Shown one piece after another: positions 35,692 to 46,224 of a stretch of 64,000 bases of DNA. Every line of letters begins with the position of its first letter. Position 1 is the stretch's first letter. Made by a program: the position numbers and the translations under genes. Origin of the DNA: Malania oleifera (taxonomy: Eukaryota > Streptophyta > Magnoliopsida > Santalales > Ximeniaceae). The stretch spans positions 123,760,719 to 123,824,718 of the forward strand of contig NC_080420.1 of NCBI RefSeq assembly GCF_029873635.1, read 5' to 3'. The notes beneath the pieces were generated by a model that saw nothing but the letters and a program-made list of their open reading frames with translations, ran no database searches and was not told the DNA's origin.

Positions 35692-36590
35692 TATGGTGTC
35701 ACACCTCACAAATCTTGAATTCGTTGCCTTTATTATTTTTCGAAGAAATTATCTATCATGGGTACTTGATGTTGAGATTCACCTAAATACTATGAATCTT
35801 CGAAGTACGATTAAAGAAGGAAATCAAGCATTCCTGTAAGATCGCGCAAAGGCAATGATTTTCCTTCAACACTATTTACACGAATAATTGAAATTTGAGT
35901 ACCTTACTATTAAGGATCCATTAGTCATTTCGAACAACTTAAAGGAGAGATATAAACACCAAAAAACGGTAATTCTTCCAAAAACTCGATATGATTAGAT
36001 ACACTTGCGACTGCAAGATTTTAAAACTGTAAGTGAATATAATTCAGTCTTGTTTAAAATTAACTCTCAATTGAAGTTATGTAGAGAAAAAATTATTGAT
36101 GATGATATGTTAGAAAAAACAAATTCGACTTTTCATGCCTCAAATGTGCTCCTGCAGCAGCAATATCGAGAGTGTAGATTTACAAAATATTTTGAGCTAA
36201 TTTCTTGTTTACTGGTGGCTGAACAAAATAATGAACTTTTGTTGAAAAATCATCAATTTCGTCCAACTATCTCAACACCATTCCCTGAAGTGAATGTGGC
36301 TTGTTCTCAAAGTTGTGGTCAAGGTTGTGGAGGTAAAAGGGGTCGTGGTAGGAAAATTTGTTGGACCCGTGATGATCATCCTTCAAAGTTTGAAAGCAAA
36401 GGTAAAGACCTAAAAGATATGGGTAAAGAATAAAAAAAGCTTTGAACAAAATAACAAAGTGCAAAATAATGACAATATTTGCTATAGGTGTGGAACAAAA
36501 GGTCATTGGTCTCAAATATGTCGCACTCCTAAACACCTAGTTGATCTTTACAAGACATCGTTAAAAGGAAAAGGAAAAAATGCTTAAGTG
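35692..36590 (+). pseudogene. Copia-2 gag with zinc knuckle
   Basis: Pieces: VSHLTNLEFVAF..NYLSWVLDVEIHL (from about 35695), a 142-codon open piece at 36005-36433 (EYNSVLFKINSQLKLC, a Gly/Arg-rich basic tail), and a zinc knuckle, CYRCGTKGHWSQIC, near 36480-36525. This is the layout of one Copia gag lineage. Stops and frameshifts separate the pieces. Confidence 0.8.
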
Positions 36591-36876
36591 AATTTGTCTG
36601 AACCCATTGATGCCAAATATGAGTCTCCTTTGGATGTTGATTTTGATGTTTCTGATTTTTTTTTAGAATCCTAGTGGCAAAATTGATCATTTGATTAGAG
36701 ATGAAAATGTCTACTATTAAATTATCTTCATATTTATGTTATTTTGGAAAAATTAACTTATGTAATTTTTTTATTAAAAGTTTTACATATAATATGCTTG
36801 GTAATATTTTGTTATCTTTCCCAATTCTTAAATTTTACTTTTCATTTACTAGATCATACAAAACAAACTTGATAAA

Positions 36877-38170
36877 ATGGAGGATGATATGTGTTTGGTG
36901 GACAGTGACATGACTCACACAATTCTTCGTGTTAAAAAATATTTCTTGCAATTAATATTAGCTGAAATTAATGTTAATACAACATCTGGCTTTGCAAATA
37001 TAATAGAGGGTTCTCGAAGAGTTCACATTATGTTTCCAAATGGGACAAAATTGTATATTGATGATGCATTGTATTCTAGTAGATTCCGAAGAAATCTACT
37101 AAGTTTTAAAGATATTCGTCGTAATGGATATCATGTTGAAACAAAAAATAAAGGAGATATGGAATATCTTTTTATTACATCTATAGTTTCAAACCAGAAT
37201 ATCATATTAGAAAAATTTTCAAGTTTTCATCTGGCCTATATTTCACAAAAATAAGGATGATTGAATCAAATTTTATGCATTGGAAATGCTCCGAGCCTAG
37301 AAGTTTTATACTTTGTCATGATTGTCTTAGTCATCCTGGTTCAATTATGATGCGATGAATCATTGAAAATACACATGGGCATCCATTAAAGGATCATAAA
37401 GTTCTTTTACATAGTGATTATTTTTGTATTTCTTGTGCTCAAGAAAAACTATTTGTTAGATATTCTCCATCTAAATTATCTTTAAAGGCTCCATCTTTTT
37501 TGCAAAGAATACAAGAAGATATTTGTAGCTTAATCCATCCATCTTGCGGACCATTTCAATATTTCATGGTTTTAATTGATGTTTCCACTTGATAGTCACA
37601 TGTTTGTCTACTTTCAACTCGTAATGTTGTTTTTGCTAAATTTCTTACTCAAATAATATAGTTAAGATCAAGTTTTCCTAATCATCCCATTTAGACTATC
37701 CATTTAGATAATGCAGGTGAATTTTCTTCAAAAGCATTTTATTACCATTGCATGTCAATAGAAATAAGTGTTGAACATTATATTGCACATGTTTATACAC
37801 AAAATGGTTTAGCGGAATCCTTCATTAAGTGTTTACAATTTATTGCTAGACCTATGTTTATCCGATCAAAGCTTCCTGCATCTGCTCGAGGTCATGTTAT
37901 AGTGCATGCTGCGTTTTTTATTAGAATTAGACCAACTGCATATCACAAATTTTCACCTTCACAACTTATGTTTAACCACCAACCTAATATATCTCATCTT
38001 AGAATTTTTGGTTGCGCTGTATATATTCCTATTGCACCTACACAAAGAAGTAAGATGGGACCACAACGTCGACTTGGTATTTATGTTGGTTTTGATTTTC
38101 CTTCTATCATTAGATATCTTGAACCACTAATAGGTGATTTTTTTAGAGAAAAATTTCTAGATTATTAATT
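36877..38170 (+). pseudogene. Copia-2 protease and integrase remnants
   Basis: The protease piece (36877-37250) has CLVDSDMTHTIL, where D-S-(G/A) is normal, so the active-site loop is altered. The integrase zinc-binding region follows (about 37310-37460: CHDCLSHPGS, then CISCAQEK), and the integrase core lies at about 37500-38165, including YTQNGLAESFIK with the catalytic Glu. In-frame stops occur between the blocks. Confidence 0.8.
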
Positions 38171-39033
38171 TGATGAATCAGTTTTCCCGTCATTAGGAGA
38201 AGGAAAAGGTAAAGGATTAAAAACACAAGAAATTTGTTGGAACACACCAACTTTGTCTAATCTTGATACACACACAAATCAATGTGAACTTGAAGTTCAA
38301 AGAATAATTCATTTGCAGAATGCTGCAAATCAATTGCCAGATGTTTTTACAGACACCAAAAGGGTCACTTAATCACATGTTTCGGCTGCAAATATTCCTG
38401 CCAGATTGATTGTTCCTGAAGAACACCTAATGGGAATAGCAGCTAATGAATCTAAAGTGCGCTAGAAGCGTGGTAAACCAATTGGTGCAAAGGATACTGT
38501 TCCTTGAAAGAAAAAGGAAATGAAAAAAGTGACACTCCAAAAGAGGTCATTAACACTCAAGAAGAGGTTAAAAGAAATATAGATCAACAATCCCATATTT
38601 CCATAGAAGTAACACCAAAAGTGTTTCTGGTACCGAAAAATTATGAGATCTCATTAAAAATTTGAAAATATGTGGAGAAAAAATGAAGTTGTTGTTGACA
38701 ATGTGTTTGCATATGCAATTGCTTCAGAAATTATTAATGATAATGAGTCTGAGCCTCAAACTGCAGAAGAATGTCAATATCGAAATGATTGGCCAAAATG
38801 GAAAGAAGTAATACAAGCTGAGCTAGACTCATTAGCCAAACGTAAGGTATTTGGACCAGTAGTCCAAACACCTAAGAATGTCAAACCTGTTGGGTATAAA
38901 TGGGTTTTTATACATAAAGGAAATAAATGAAATTGTGAGATACAAGGCGCGTCTTGTAACGACCCGGAAAATACTGATATTTAAATATTGAAGAAAGAGG
39001 AAAATGGAAACAGGAACATAAAGAGGCAGTAGA

Positions 39034-39280
39034 CTTCGTCGACGAGTACATAAGGAATTTCATCTACGAATACAGGACTTCGTCGACGACTATTCGTCGA
39101 CGAGCACATAAGAAAATTCGTCGACGAATACAGGGCCTCGTTTATGAGAAAAAATCGAGAGGGGGTATGGAGCAACGTGAATTTCGTTGACGAATACAGG
39201 GACTCATCGACGAATTTAATGAAAGACTCGTCAACAAGGTGACGTGTCTCATTGACAAGGTGACGTTTCTCGTCGACGAA
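39034..39280 (+). promoter_or_regulatory. TTCGTCGACGAA palindrome array in palLTR-c
   Basis: Nine copies; the clearest array here. Five keep the GTCGACGA core exactly. Copies alternate with ACGT-containing spacers such as 'gtgacgtgtctc'. The array stops 8 bp short of a TATA box at 39289. Confidence 0.7.
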
Positions 39281-39288
39281 TCTGGCAG

Positions 39289-39295
39289 TATAAAT
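39289..39295 (+). promoter_or_regulatory. TATA box of palLTR-c
   Basis: TATAAAT lies about 335 bp from the LTR start, just after the palindrome array; the equivalent box in palLTR-d is at 42408-42414. It would put the U3/R border near 39320. Confidence 0.6.
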
Positions 39296-39915
39296 ATTTA
39301 AAAATTGGGATTTTTATCCATTTACCAGCGCCCCTCTCTCTTTCGACGAATCCTCTCCCTTCTCTCTTCGATTTCGGCCCCACCAGTCGCCGAATTGACG
39401 ATCCGAAGCTATTGTGAAGCTCCTGGCGAAATTCTTTACAAGTCTGCTGGAGTGGATCGTCAGGAAAATGAAATTGAATTTCATCTCAAATTCAGGGTAA
39501 GGTCTTTTATTTAGATTTTGGCCTTATAACAGTTATAGAAAATGATGTAGGCGAAAAAATACTAATATTTTGTTCTGAGATATTGTGTTTTCAGGATATT
39601 GAATTAGGAATCCTACGGGTATAGAGCTAGCATTATATAGGGGCTTTTCAAAGTTAAGGTAAGGGAAACATGTTATATTAGGAATTTTCATAATACTATC
39701 AGAGATTTCATATACACATTTTTATACCAGTTTATTATATAGTATTTGCAGTATGTGAGTGTAAATGTTTGTGTGGCCTGAGTAGATTTTCATGTGATAG
39801 AGAAACTTGTATAATTTTATAAAGTATCATACTATACTGAATATACGGATAGAGACACATATTCACAGAGATTCATATACAGTTTTATATGAGTAGTTTC
39901 ATAAAACAGACATAT

Positions 39916-39922
<7 letters not shown>

Positions 39923-39964
<42 letters not shown>
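39923..39964. repeat. (TA)n microsatellite in palLTR-c
   Basis: About 20 TA units, with CATA/TACA interruptions on both sides. Confidence 0.9.
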
Positions 39965-39970
<6 letters not shown>

Positions 39971-40331
39971 CATATACATGTATACAATGTTACTCAGATC
40001 AGTATTTATATTATAGCTCATTATAGAGCAGTATACACAGAGTTATAGTATGTCATCTTCCTATTACCATAACTTATAGAGTATATAGACAGAGAACATA
40101 GACAATGGTGTAGACAGATATATATAGAGGTAGCATCAAGATGCTATAAATATAGTACACAAAGTTTACAGTAATTATAGTACAGAAAGATAGCATTATG
40201 GTAATTTTGGAAACATGACAAAAACAGTTATATGTATATATATGTATATAGTATCAGATCCCTGTGGAAAGATTGCAGATAGATACAGTTTACAGAGCAC
40301 GATACCGTTGCTATATTCAAATAGAGTGCAA

Positions 40332-40570
40332 CCACACATCTCAGATAGTGTGTGGGTACCATCTAATCGTGCTCGGAGAGGATGTAACTCCCCAGTACGC
40401 TGGGTAGAGGGGGCCGATTAGACGAGGTAGCAGCCAGTCCCGCGCCTAGGAGAGGATGCAGTTTGGCTGGGCTGAGGTAGTGTAAAGTACATTGACTTAT
40501 CTGGAGGGCCGACCAGATAGAGTCCGGCCTACGTACCACATAACCCTGTCATGAGGGGTCAAATCATGAC
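40332..40570 (+). other. Conserved hairpin block in palLTR-c
   Basis: Potential stems: CCACACA/TGTGTGG (40332-40355), ATCTGG/CCAGAT (40499-40518) and GTCATG/CATGAC (40548-40570). The order is the same in all palLTR copies. Confidence 0.5.
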
Positions 40571-41305
40571 GTACAGAGTCCTACGGAATAAGCACATATA
40601 TGTATATGTATACAATATTACAGTATATGATGAGTATAATATGATATTATCAGTATGAAAAGTAGAAAATACAAACGTTACAGTATATTTTAAATTGAGA
40701 AAGATAGATATGCATGAAAGATATGTTTTACAGATTGTTGCATTACAGTTCAGTTGCTATATCTTAAAGTACTTTTAACTTAGTTGCCACACACTAGTAA
40801 TAGTATATTTCCACTTACTGAGCGTCGACTCACCCCATTACTCTAACATTTTTCAGGTGAGCCAGATAGGCGAGCAGATCAGGCTTGTAGATAGAGAGAG
40901 TGTTTGGTCGCCCTGGTTTAGGGTGAGTTTTTGACAAAATTGGGTATATTTTTGAGTAGATGATGATAGAAGAACATTTTTGTACAACTATAGTCTATAT
41001 ATCCTGGATTCTAGTATTGTATAGTAAACATGTGAATGGTTGTATGATATATGTTTCTGCTGCTTAGGAATGGATGTGAATTCACAGATGTATATATATA
41101 TATAAAATGGTATGAATTTTGAGGTCGTTACACGTCTTGTAGCATAAGGTTTCACTCAAAGACCTGGTATAGATTATAATGAGACCTATTCCCCTATTAT
41201 GGATGCAGTTACTTTTAGATTTCTGATTAGTTTAATGGTTTCTGAAGGACTTGACATTCGCCTTATGGACGTAGTAACAACTTACTTGCATGACTTATTA
41301 AATAA

Positions 41306-41307
<2 letters not shown>

Positions 41308-41346
<39 letters not shown>
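41308..41346. repeat. (TA)n microsatellite within the RT remnant
   Basis: About 19 AT units replace the expected RT segment after NNDIY, giving an Ile-Tyr repeat if translated. It probably grew from a native ATATAT codon run. Confidence 0.9.
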
Positions 41347-41350
<4 letters not shown>

Positions 41351-42213
41351 TCTAAAGGATTTAAAATGCTTGAAGCATATAATCCAAAACAATAGCAAAT
41401 GTATTCTGTTAAATTGCAAAGATCCTTGTATGGATTGAAACAATTTGGACGAATGTGGTACAATCGTCTAAGTGAATATTTATTGAAAATTGGATATGAA
41501 AATAATTTTATCTGTCCTTGTATTTTCATTAAGAAGATAAATTCTAGATTTGCTATAGTCGTAGTTTATGTTGATGACATAAACATAATAGAAACTCTAG
41601 AAGAGATCTCAACGATTGCTGACTACTTAATGAAAGAATTTGAGACGAAGGATCTTGGGAAGACAAAATTTTGCCTTGGTTTTCAAGTTGAACATTTTAC
41701 AAATGGAATTCTTATTCATGAATCATCTTATATAGAAAAAATCTTGAAACAATTTTTTATGGATAAATCTTATCCATTAAGCTCCCCAATGGTTGTTCGT
41801 TCACTTGATGTAAAAAAGGATCTTTTTTGTCCTCAAGAAGATGATGAAGAAATCCTTGGTCCTGAAATACCCTATCTTAGTGCAATAGGAGCACTCTTAT
41901 ATCTTGCAAATTGCACTAGACCAGTATAGCTTTTGCGGTAAATTTGCTGGCAAGATTTAGTTCTACACCAACTCAGAGATATTGGAATGAAGTAAAACAT
42001 GTTCTTTATTATCTTCACGGCACATCTGATATGAGTTTGTTTTACCGAAAGGGAATAAAGTCTGTATTAAAAGGATATGCTGATATTGGATATCTTTCTG
42101 ATCCTCATAAAGCTCAATCATAAGCAAACTATATTTTTACATGTGGTGATACTTGTGACAACCCGAATAAAAATGGAATTTAAATAATAAAGAGGAAAAG
42201 AAGTTATCAGAGG

Positions 42214-42400
42214 ACTCGTTGACGAACACAGGGGATTCGTCGACGAGGGTATAAGAGAATTCGTTGACGAAGACTGAATTTCGTCGACGAGGAAATACTG
42301 AGAGAGTTTTGAGCCGACTGAATTTCATCGACAAGGACTGAATTTCATTGACGAAATTATTGAAGGATTCGTCGACCAATGACGTGGCTCGTTGATGAAT
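42214..42400 (+). promoter_or_regulatory. TTCGTCGACGAA palindrome array in palLTR-d
   Basis: Eight copies, two with the exact TCGTCGACGA core and the rest mostly CpG-to-TpG or CpA variants. It ends 7 bp before TATAAAT (42408). Confidence 0.65.
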
Positions 42401-43139
42401 CCAGTTCTATAAATATAAAAAATCCGAATTTTTAACTTCACCCTTAAGCAAACTCTCTCCCCTCTCTCTCCTCTTAGGTCCTTTCTCTCTCTTTTATAGA
42501 TTTTGGGCCGGATTTACGCCGGTTCAACATTCCGAAGTCACCACGACGCTCCTGGGGAAGTTCTCTCCAAATCTGCTAGAGCGGATCGTTGGTGAAAGTA
42601 AGTTGGAAATCATCCCTGAGTTGAGGTAAGGTTTTTTAAGCCAAATTTGATCTTACGGTAGTTATAAGAAATGATGTACATGTAGAAATACTGAAATTTA
42701 ATACTGGAAGTTTTCAGTTTCAGGGTATTGATCAGGAAATCCTACGGGGGTTAGACTAGGATATTTTAAGAGTTTTTTCAGTAGTCAGGTAAGGAAATAA
42801 ACTAACGCAGTTACTTTTTACACAACTATTATTATTTATGAGTGACTTGATTTCCTGAAAGTATTTACGGTATTTGAATATTATGGAATAAATGCACGTT
42901 TGAGAAAAATATTGCTAATGTGATGAAATGTATATATATGTATGAGATGCCAGAAATTAAGATTTTTAGAATATAATATATGGTTTTATACAGCAAATGT
43001 GTGGCATGAATGTTATTTTCCATGAAAGAATATCATGATACGACGATGATATGAATGAAATATGTTTTGAGAAATTATGAAAGAGTACAGTATATTATAA
43101 TGTTGAATTACATGATAAATGATTTATTTTCAGAATGAT

Positions 43140-43290
43140 ATGTATGATATGTTCGGCACGAGGCCGTGAGTATGAAATGTTCGACATGAGGCCGTAATTA
43201 TGTAATGTTCGGCACAAGGCCGTAATTATGTAATGTTCGACACGTGTCGAAGCCGTAATTATAAAATGTTCGACACGAGGCCGTATTTAT
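43140..43290 (+). repeat. Short tandem repeat in palLTR-d
   Basis: About five units of 'atgttcg(g/a)cacgaggccgta' plus 'attatga', with a period of about 29-35 bp. palLTR-a has only a shorter version (near 24600-24660), so copy number varies between LTR copies. Confidence 0.75.
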
Positions 43291-43420
43291 GAAATTATGA
43301 AAGATGTTATATATTAACATGTACTATATGTTATCAGAACGCGGATATTAGTTTAGTTTAGTTCAGGAGCTCGGTACCGTAGCTATATAGATAAGATATC
43401 TATGTTCAGATTAGTGCTAA

Positions 43421-43622
43421 CCACCCCACGAGGGGGTGGGAGATGGATAGTCGATGTGGCTTTCAGTAGAGTGTGGACGTCCACCTGGCAGTCCGGACCA
43501 GGATGCGGCAGGCTCATTGTACTTACAGACATTTTTGACTCGGCAGTGGTCGACCAACCATTGTTGGGTCTCGCCTTCGGGCTGCACAACCTGTCATAGG
43601 GGGCGGGGGAGTAATACATGAC
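43421..43622 (+). other. Conserved hairpin block in palLTR-d
   Basis: Potential stems: CCACCCC/GGGGTGG (43421-43439), CGGCA/TGTTG with G-U pairs (43541-43566) and GTCATA/CATGAC with one mispair or wobble (43593-43622). An extra CCTGG/CCAGG stem lies between the first two. Confidence 0.45.
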
Positions 43623-44750
43623 ATTAGCTAACTATTCATCTTAGGTATGTTTTCAGTATTATCAGTTATAACAGATCTGTTTTATGTACGTTATGATTTT
43701 TAATAAATATGAAAGTACATGAGAATTTAGTATGTTATGATGAATGTTTACCGATATACGAAATGTACTATATATGTATAATTGCATTAAATACTCGTGT
43801 TGCCACACAGCTGTATTTGGTTTATTTTCCCTTACTGAGATGTGTCTCACCCCCAACATTAATTAATTTTTCAGGAGACCCTGAGTGACCGACGGTCGTG
43901 GCCGCCGTTGAGTTACAGATATTACCCCATTAGGAGGGTAAGATTTTGTACTAGGGTCAGAATTATTTTGTGTTTGATCCTAAAGTTATTTTGATGTTTA
44001 TGAGGATGTATATAAATACAGTTTTATGATGTTGTAGCAAACTCTGGTATTATACTTTTCAAGATGGATGAATTAGATTTTATACTTGCTGCTGCTTAGG
44101 TTTCCGCTGTGATTGACAGGTGTCCCCGTTACCCACGGGTTCGGGTCGACTTTTCTATTTATTATGTTACATTTTATGTTAAGGAATTTGAAGACGTTAC
44201 AATACTGCTATCTTATGGCGATCCGTAAAGCAAACGATCACCACTACCTTTTCAAACCATTCAGAAATATTGGCAGTTCACAAAATAAGTCGTGAATGTG
44301 TATGATTAGGAACTATAATCCAACATATTAAAGGGACAAGTGGATTATCACTAGAGAATGACACACCAACAATATTGTACGAAGACAATGCATCATGTAT
44401 TGCACAAATCAAAGGTGGGTACATAAAGGTGATAGAACTAAACATATTTCACCAAAGTTCTTTTACATTCATGAACTTTTGAAAAAAGGAAATGTTGACA
44501 TTTGCAAAATTCGTTCAAGTGACAACCCAATAGATCTATTCACAAAAGTATTGCCAACTTCAATTTTCAAGAAACATGTACATAACATTGGAATGCGACA
44601 ACTTAAGGACATTTCTTAATTGATTGTATTTTTCAGGGAAAGTATGAATATTGTACTCTTTTTCCTTCGTTAAGGTTTTGTCCCACATGATTTTCCTTAG
44701 CGAAGATTTTAACGAAGCATATTCATAGTGTATAATCATTTAAGGGGAAA

Positions 44751-45666
44751 TATTGTAAAATATGTATATTTATGTATATTTATATGAATGACTATCTATA
44801 TAATAGGTTATAACCTTTGGTTTGCTCACATAATGGTTTATTATATAATTAATCTTTGGGATGCCAATGTATTTGCTTATATAAGGACATGTTTTTATTT
44901 TATTTTAAAAGAGGGCTGTACCTCCTAACTTTATTAGAAAACTCCTCACTTATGGCGGAGGAATACCGTGGTTCCAATCTTGAGACTTTGGGACATCAAA
45001 AACAAACTCCAAGACCCTAAAACTAACTTAATCAATATAATCAAAACCAATAAACCAATGACTAGCAATCAATCAAAAACTAAAAAATTTAAAAACTATA
45101 AAGTGGAAAACAAACAAAACTCCGAAAGATAAACACAAAACATTACGAGCTCAAAGAAGGAAATCCCAACAAATCCAATCGAATCATTCCCTTGACTTGT
45201 TGTGGAAGATCATCCTAACAACTATATGATCGAGAAATATCATATTCACCCTATTTGGCAAAGAAATATGCACTTTTATTCGTCTCCCGGTAAACATGAT
45301 CCACTTTAAACTGTATGTCTCTTGACGCTAGCATAAACTCTTTCCACAAATCCCATGATTTCCAAACCAAGTACTTCCCAGAATTTATCCACTGAACCAA
45401 CAAAGTAGAGTCACATGCAATCTCCAATTGGTCAAATCCGAGTTCTTTACATAAATTAATCCCTAAAATAATCGCCTTCAATTCAGTCGTGTTATTTATT
45501 CCATAACCCAATAATGAGGAAAAAACTGCTATATAAGGAAATGTTTTACAACAAAATAAGATAATAAAATGATTAGCAACATTTAGTTGCTGGAAAACTA
45601 GACTATTGAATTTCTATAGTTTCAAATTTTTTTTTTTATATTTATCTTTATATTTTATTTACAACA
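44751..45666 (+). repeat. 3' LTR of Copia-2, interrupted by LINE-2
   Basis: It starts after the polypurine tract TAAGGGGAAA and ends TTTACAACA. Without LINE-2 and its TSD it is about 264 bp, close to the 255-bp 5' LTR. Confidence 0.85.
44896..45530 (-). mobile_element. LINE-2: 5'-truncated LINE fragment with RNase H
   Basis: The 635-bp insert is flanked by a 17-bp TSD with one mismatch (atataaggacatgtttt at 44879-44895, atataaggaaatgtttt at 45531-45547). The minus-strand 3' end is A-rich. An 86-codon piece (45511-45251) encodes an RNase H-type domain: NNTTELKAIILGINLCKELG, IACDSTLLVQWI and VDHVYRETNKSA, with an Ala-free tail. 5' truncation is usual for LINE insertions. Confidence 0.88.
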
Positions 45667-45671
45667 AAATT

Positions 45672-46224
45672 GAAATTATCGGAACTATGACTATTTTACA
45701 AATTTGCTACTAAAATAGGAAGAAGAAGAAATGAATTTTCAGGACAAGTATGAAATGTCTGTAGTAAAGCGGGCACCGTTGACACAATTACCAGAGAGAG
45801 AAAGAGAGAAATCGATTTTTGTTGCTCATCGTCGGGGATGGGCGAGGCTTATCTCCGGAGTAGCACAAGAAACTCATTTAACTCAGGACACATTCTGGTC
45901 TCTGAAATTCGTTAATCGTCATTTTTGAAGCTGACTTTGATAAGAGGCAGTGTTCAGATGCCCAGCCAAACAGTAAGAGCCTGTGTGCTCTGTCACACGA
46001 ACATTCGTTATCTGAAATCTTCTGCTGAATTCTTGGGTTTTGTATTGTGATTTTTTATCTTAAAATTTTTTTTAGCGGTCTGAATCAGTGTCATCCTCTT
46101 GCTTTTCGGTGCCATGAGTTCTCAGGATAGCTTTCAACTCTTCCCATGTTTAATTTTTCATTATCACACTACTTACTTTTGCGGGGGAATAATTATAACT
46201 CGTCCATGAGCTGCTTCTGCTCCG
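45672..46224 (+). promoter_or_regulatory. Upstream region of the PPR gene
   Basis: About 550 bp lie between Copia-2 and the PPR start codon. The sequence from about 45770 on is less AT-rich and looks like native promoter and 5' UTR. No single convincing TATA box was found, which is common for PPR genes. Confidence 0.4.

Larger units (their letters stand above)
38955..41132 (+). mobile_element. palLTR-c: solo LTR, 2178 bp
   Basis: Its ends, TGTAACGACC and GGTCGTTACA, form a perfect 10-bp inverted repeat. An exact 5-bp TSD, cgtct, flanks it (38950-38954, 41133-41137). It has no coding region. Nine palindrome copies (39034-39280) end 8 bp before TATAAAT (39289-39295). Donor-like sites lie at 39494-39501 and 39655-39664, and hairpins at 40332-40570. 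It interrupts the Copia-2 RT in frame. Confidence 0.93.
38670..41930 (+). pseudogene. Copia-2 reverse transcriptase, split by palLTR-c
   Basis: The RT N-terminus lies at 38670-38949 (WPKWKEVIQAELDSLAKRKVF, YKWVFIHK). It continues after palLTR-c at 41138-41930 with SLYGLKQFGRMWYNRL and the catalytic YVDD motif (about 41567-41578). Removing palLTR-c and one copy of its TSD restores RYKARLVA at the junction. A (TA)n tract has expanded where the NNDIYM-type segment normally lies. Confidence 0.85.
42154..44201 (+). mobile_element. palLTR-d: solo LTR, 2048 bp
   Basis: It starts TGTGACAACCC and ends GACGTTACA, with the exact 5-bp TSD atact (42149-42153, 44202-44206). It contains eight palindrome variants (42214-42400), TATAAAT at 42408-42414, donor-like sites near 42624 and 42785, and hairpins at 43421-43622. 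No coding region. It interrupts the Copia-2 RNase H. Confidence 0.92.
41931..44620 (+). pseudogene. Copia-2 RNase H, split by palLTR-d
   Basis: The first part (41931-42153) has YWNEVKHVLYYLHGTSDMSLFY and GYADIGYLSDPHKA. After palLTR-d it resumes at 44207 with AILWRS. It then has LYEDNASCIAQIKGG and a C-terminus with RTKHISPKFFYIHELLKKGNV and DLFTKVLP (44395-44619). The TSD-free join reads GDTAILW in frame, confirming the insertion site. Confidence 0.85.
35183..45666 (+). mobile_element. Copia-2: complete-structure Copia retrotransposon, degenerate
   Basis: The 5' LTR (35183-35437) starts TGTTGTAAAACATG and the 3' LTR (44751-45666) starts TATTGTAAAATATG after the polypurine tract TAAGGGGAAA. 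An exact 5-bp TSD, aaatt, flanks the element (35178-35182, 45667-45671). Gag, protease, integrase, RT and RNase H follow in Copia order on the + strand with many stops. Two palLTR solo LTRs and a LINE fragment are nested inside; without them it is about 5.6 kb. The primer-binding site after the 5' LTR reads TGTTATCGGTACGATCA, similar to the TTATCAGCACGA-type site that pairs with an internal part of initiator-Met tRNA. Confidence 0.92.

Noticed and set aside
39305-39514. Possible small LTR-encoded protein (69 codons) after the TATA box of palLTR-c
   Set aside because: The frame is not conserved in palLTR-a, -b or -d, so it is probably leader sequence.
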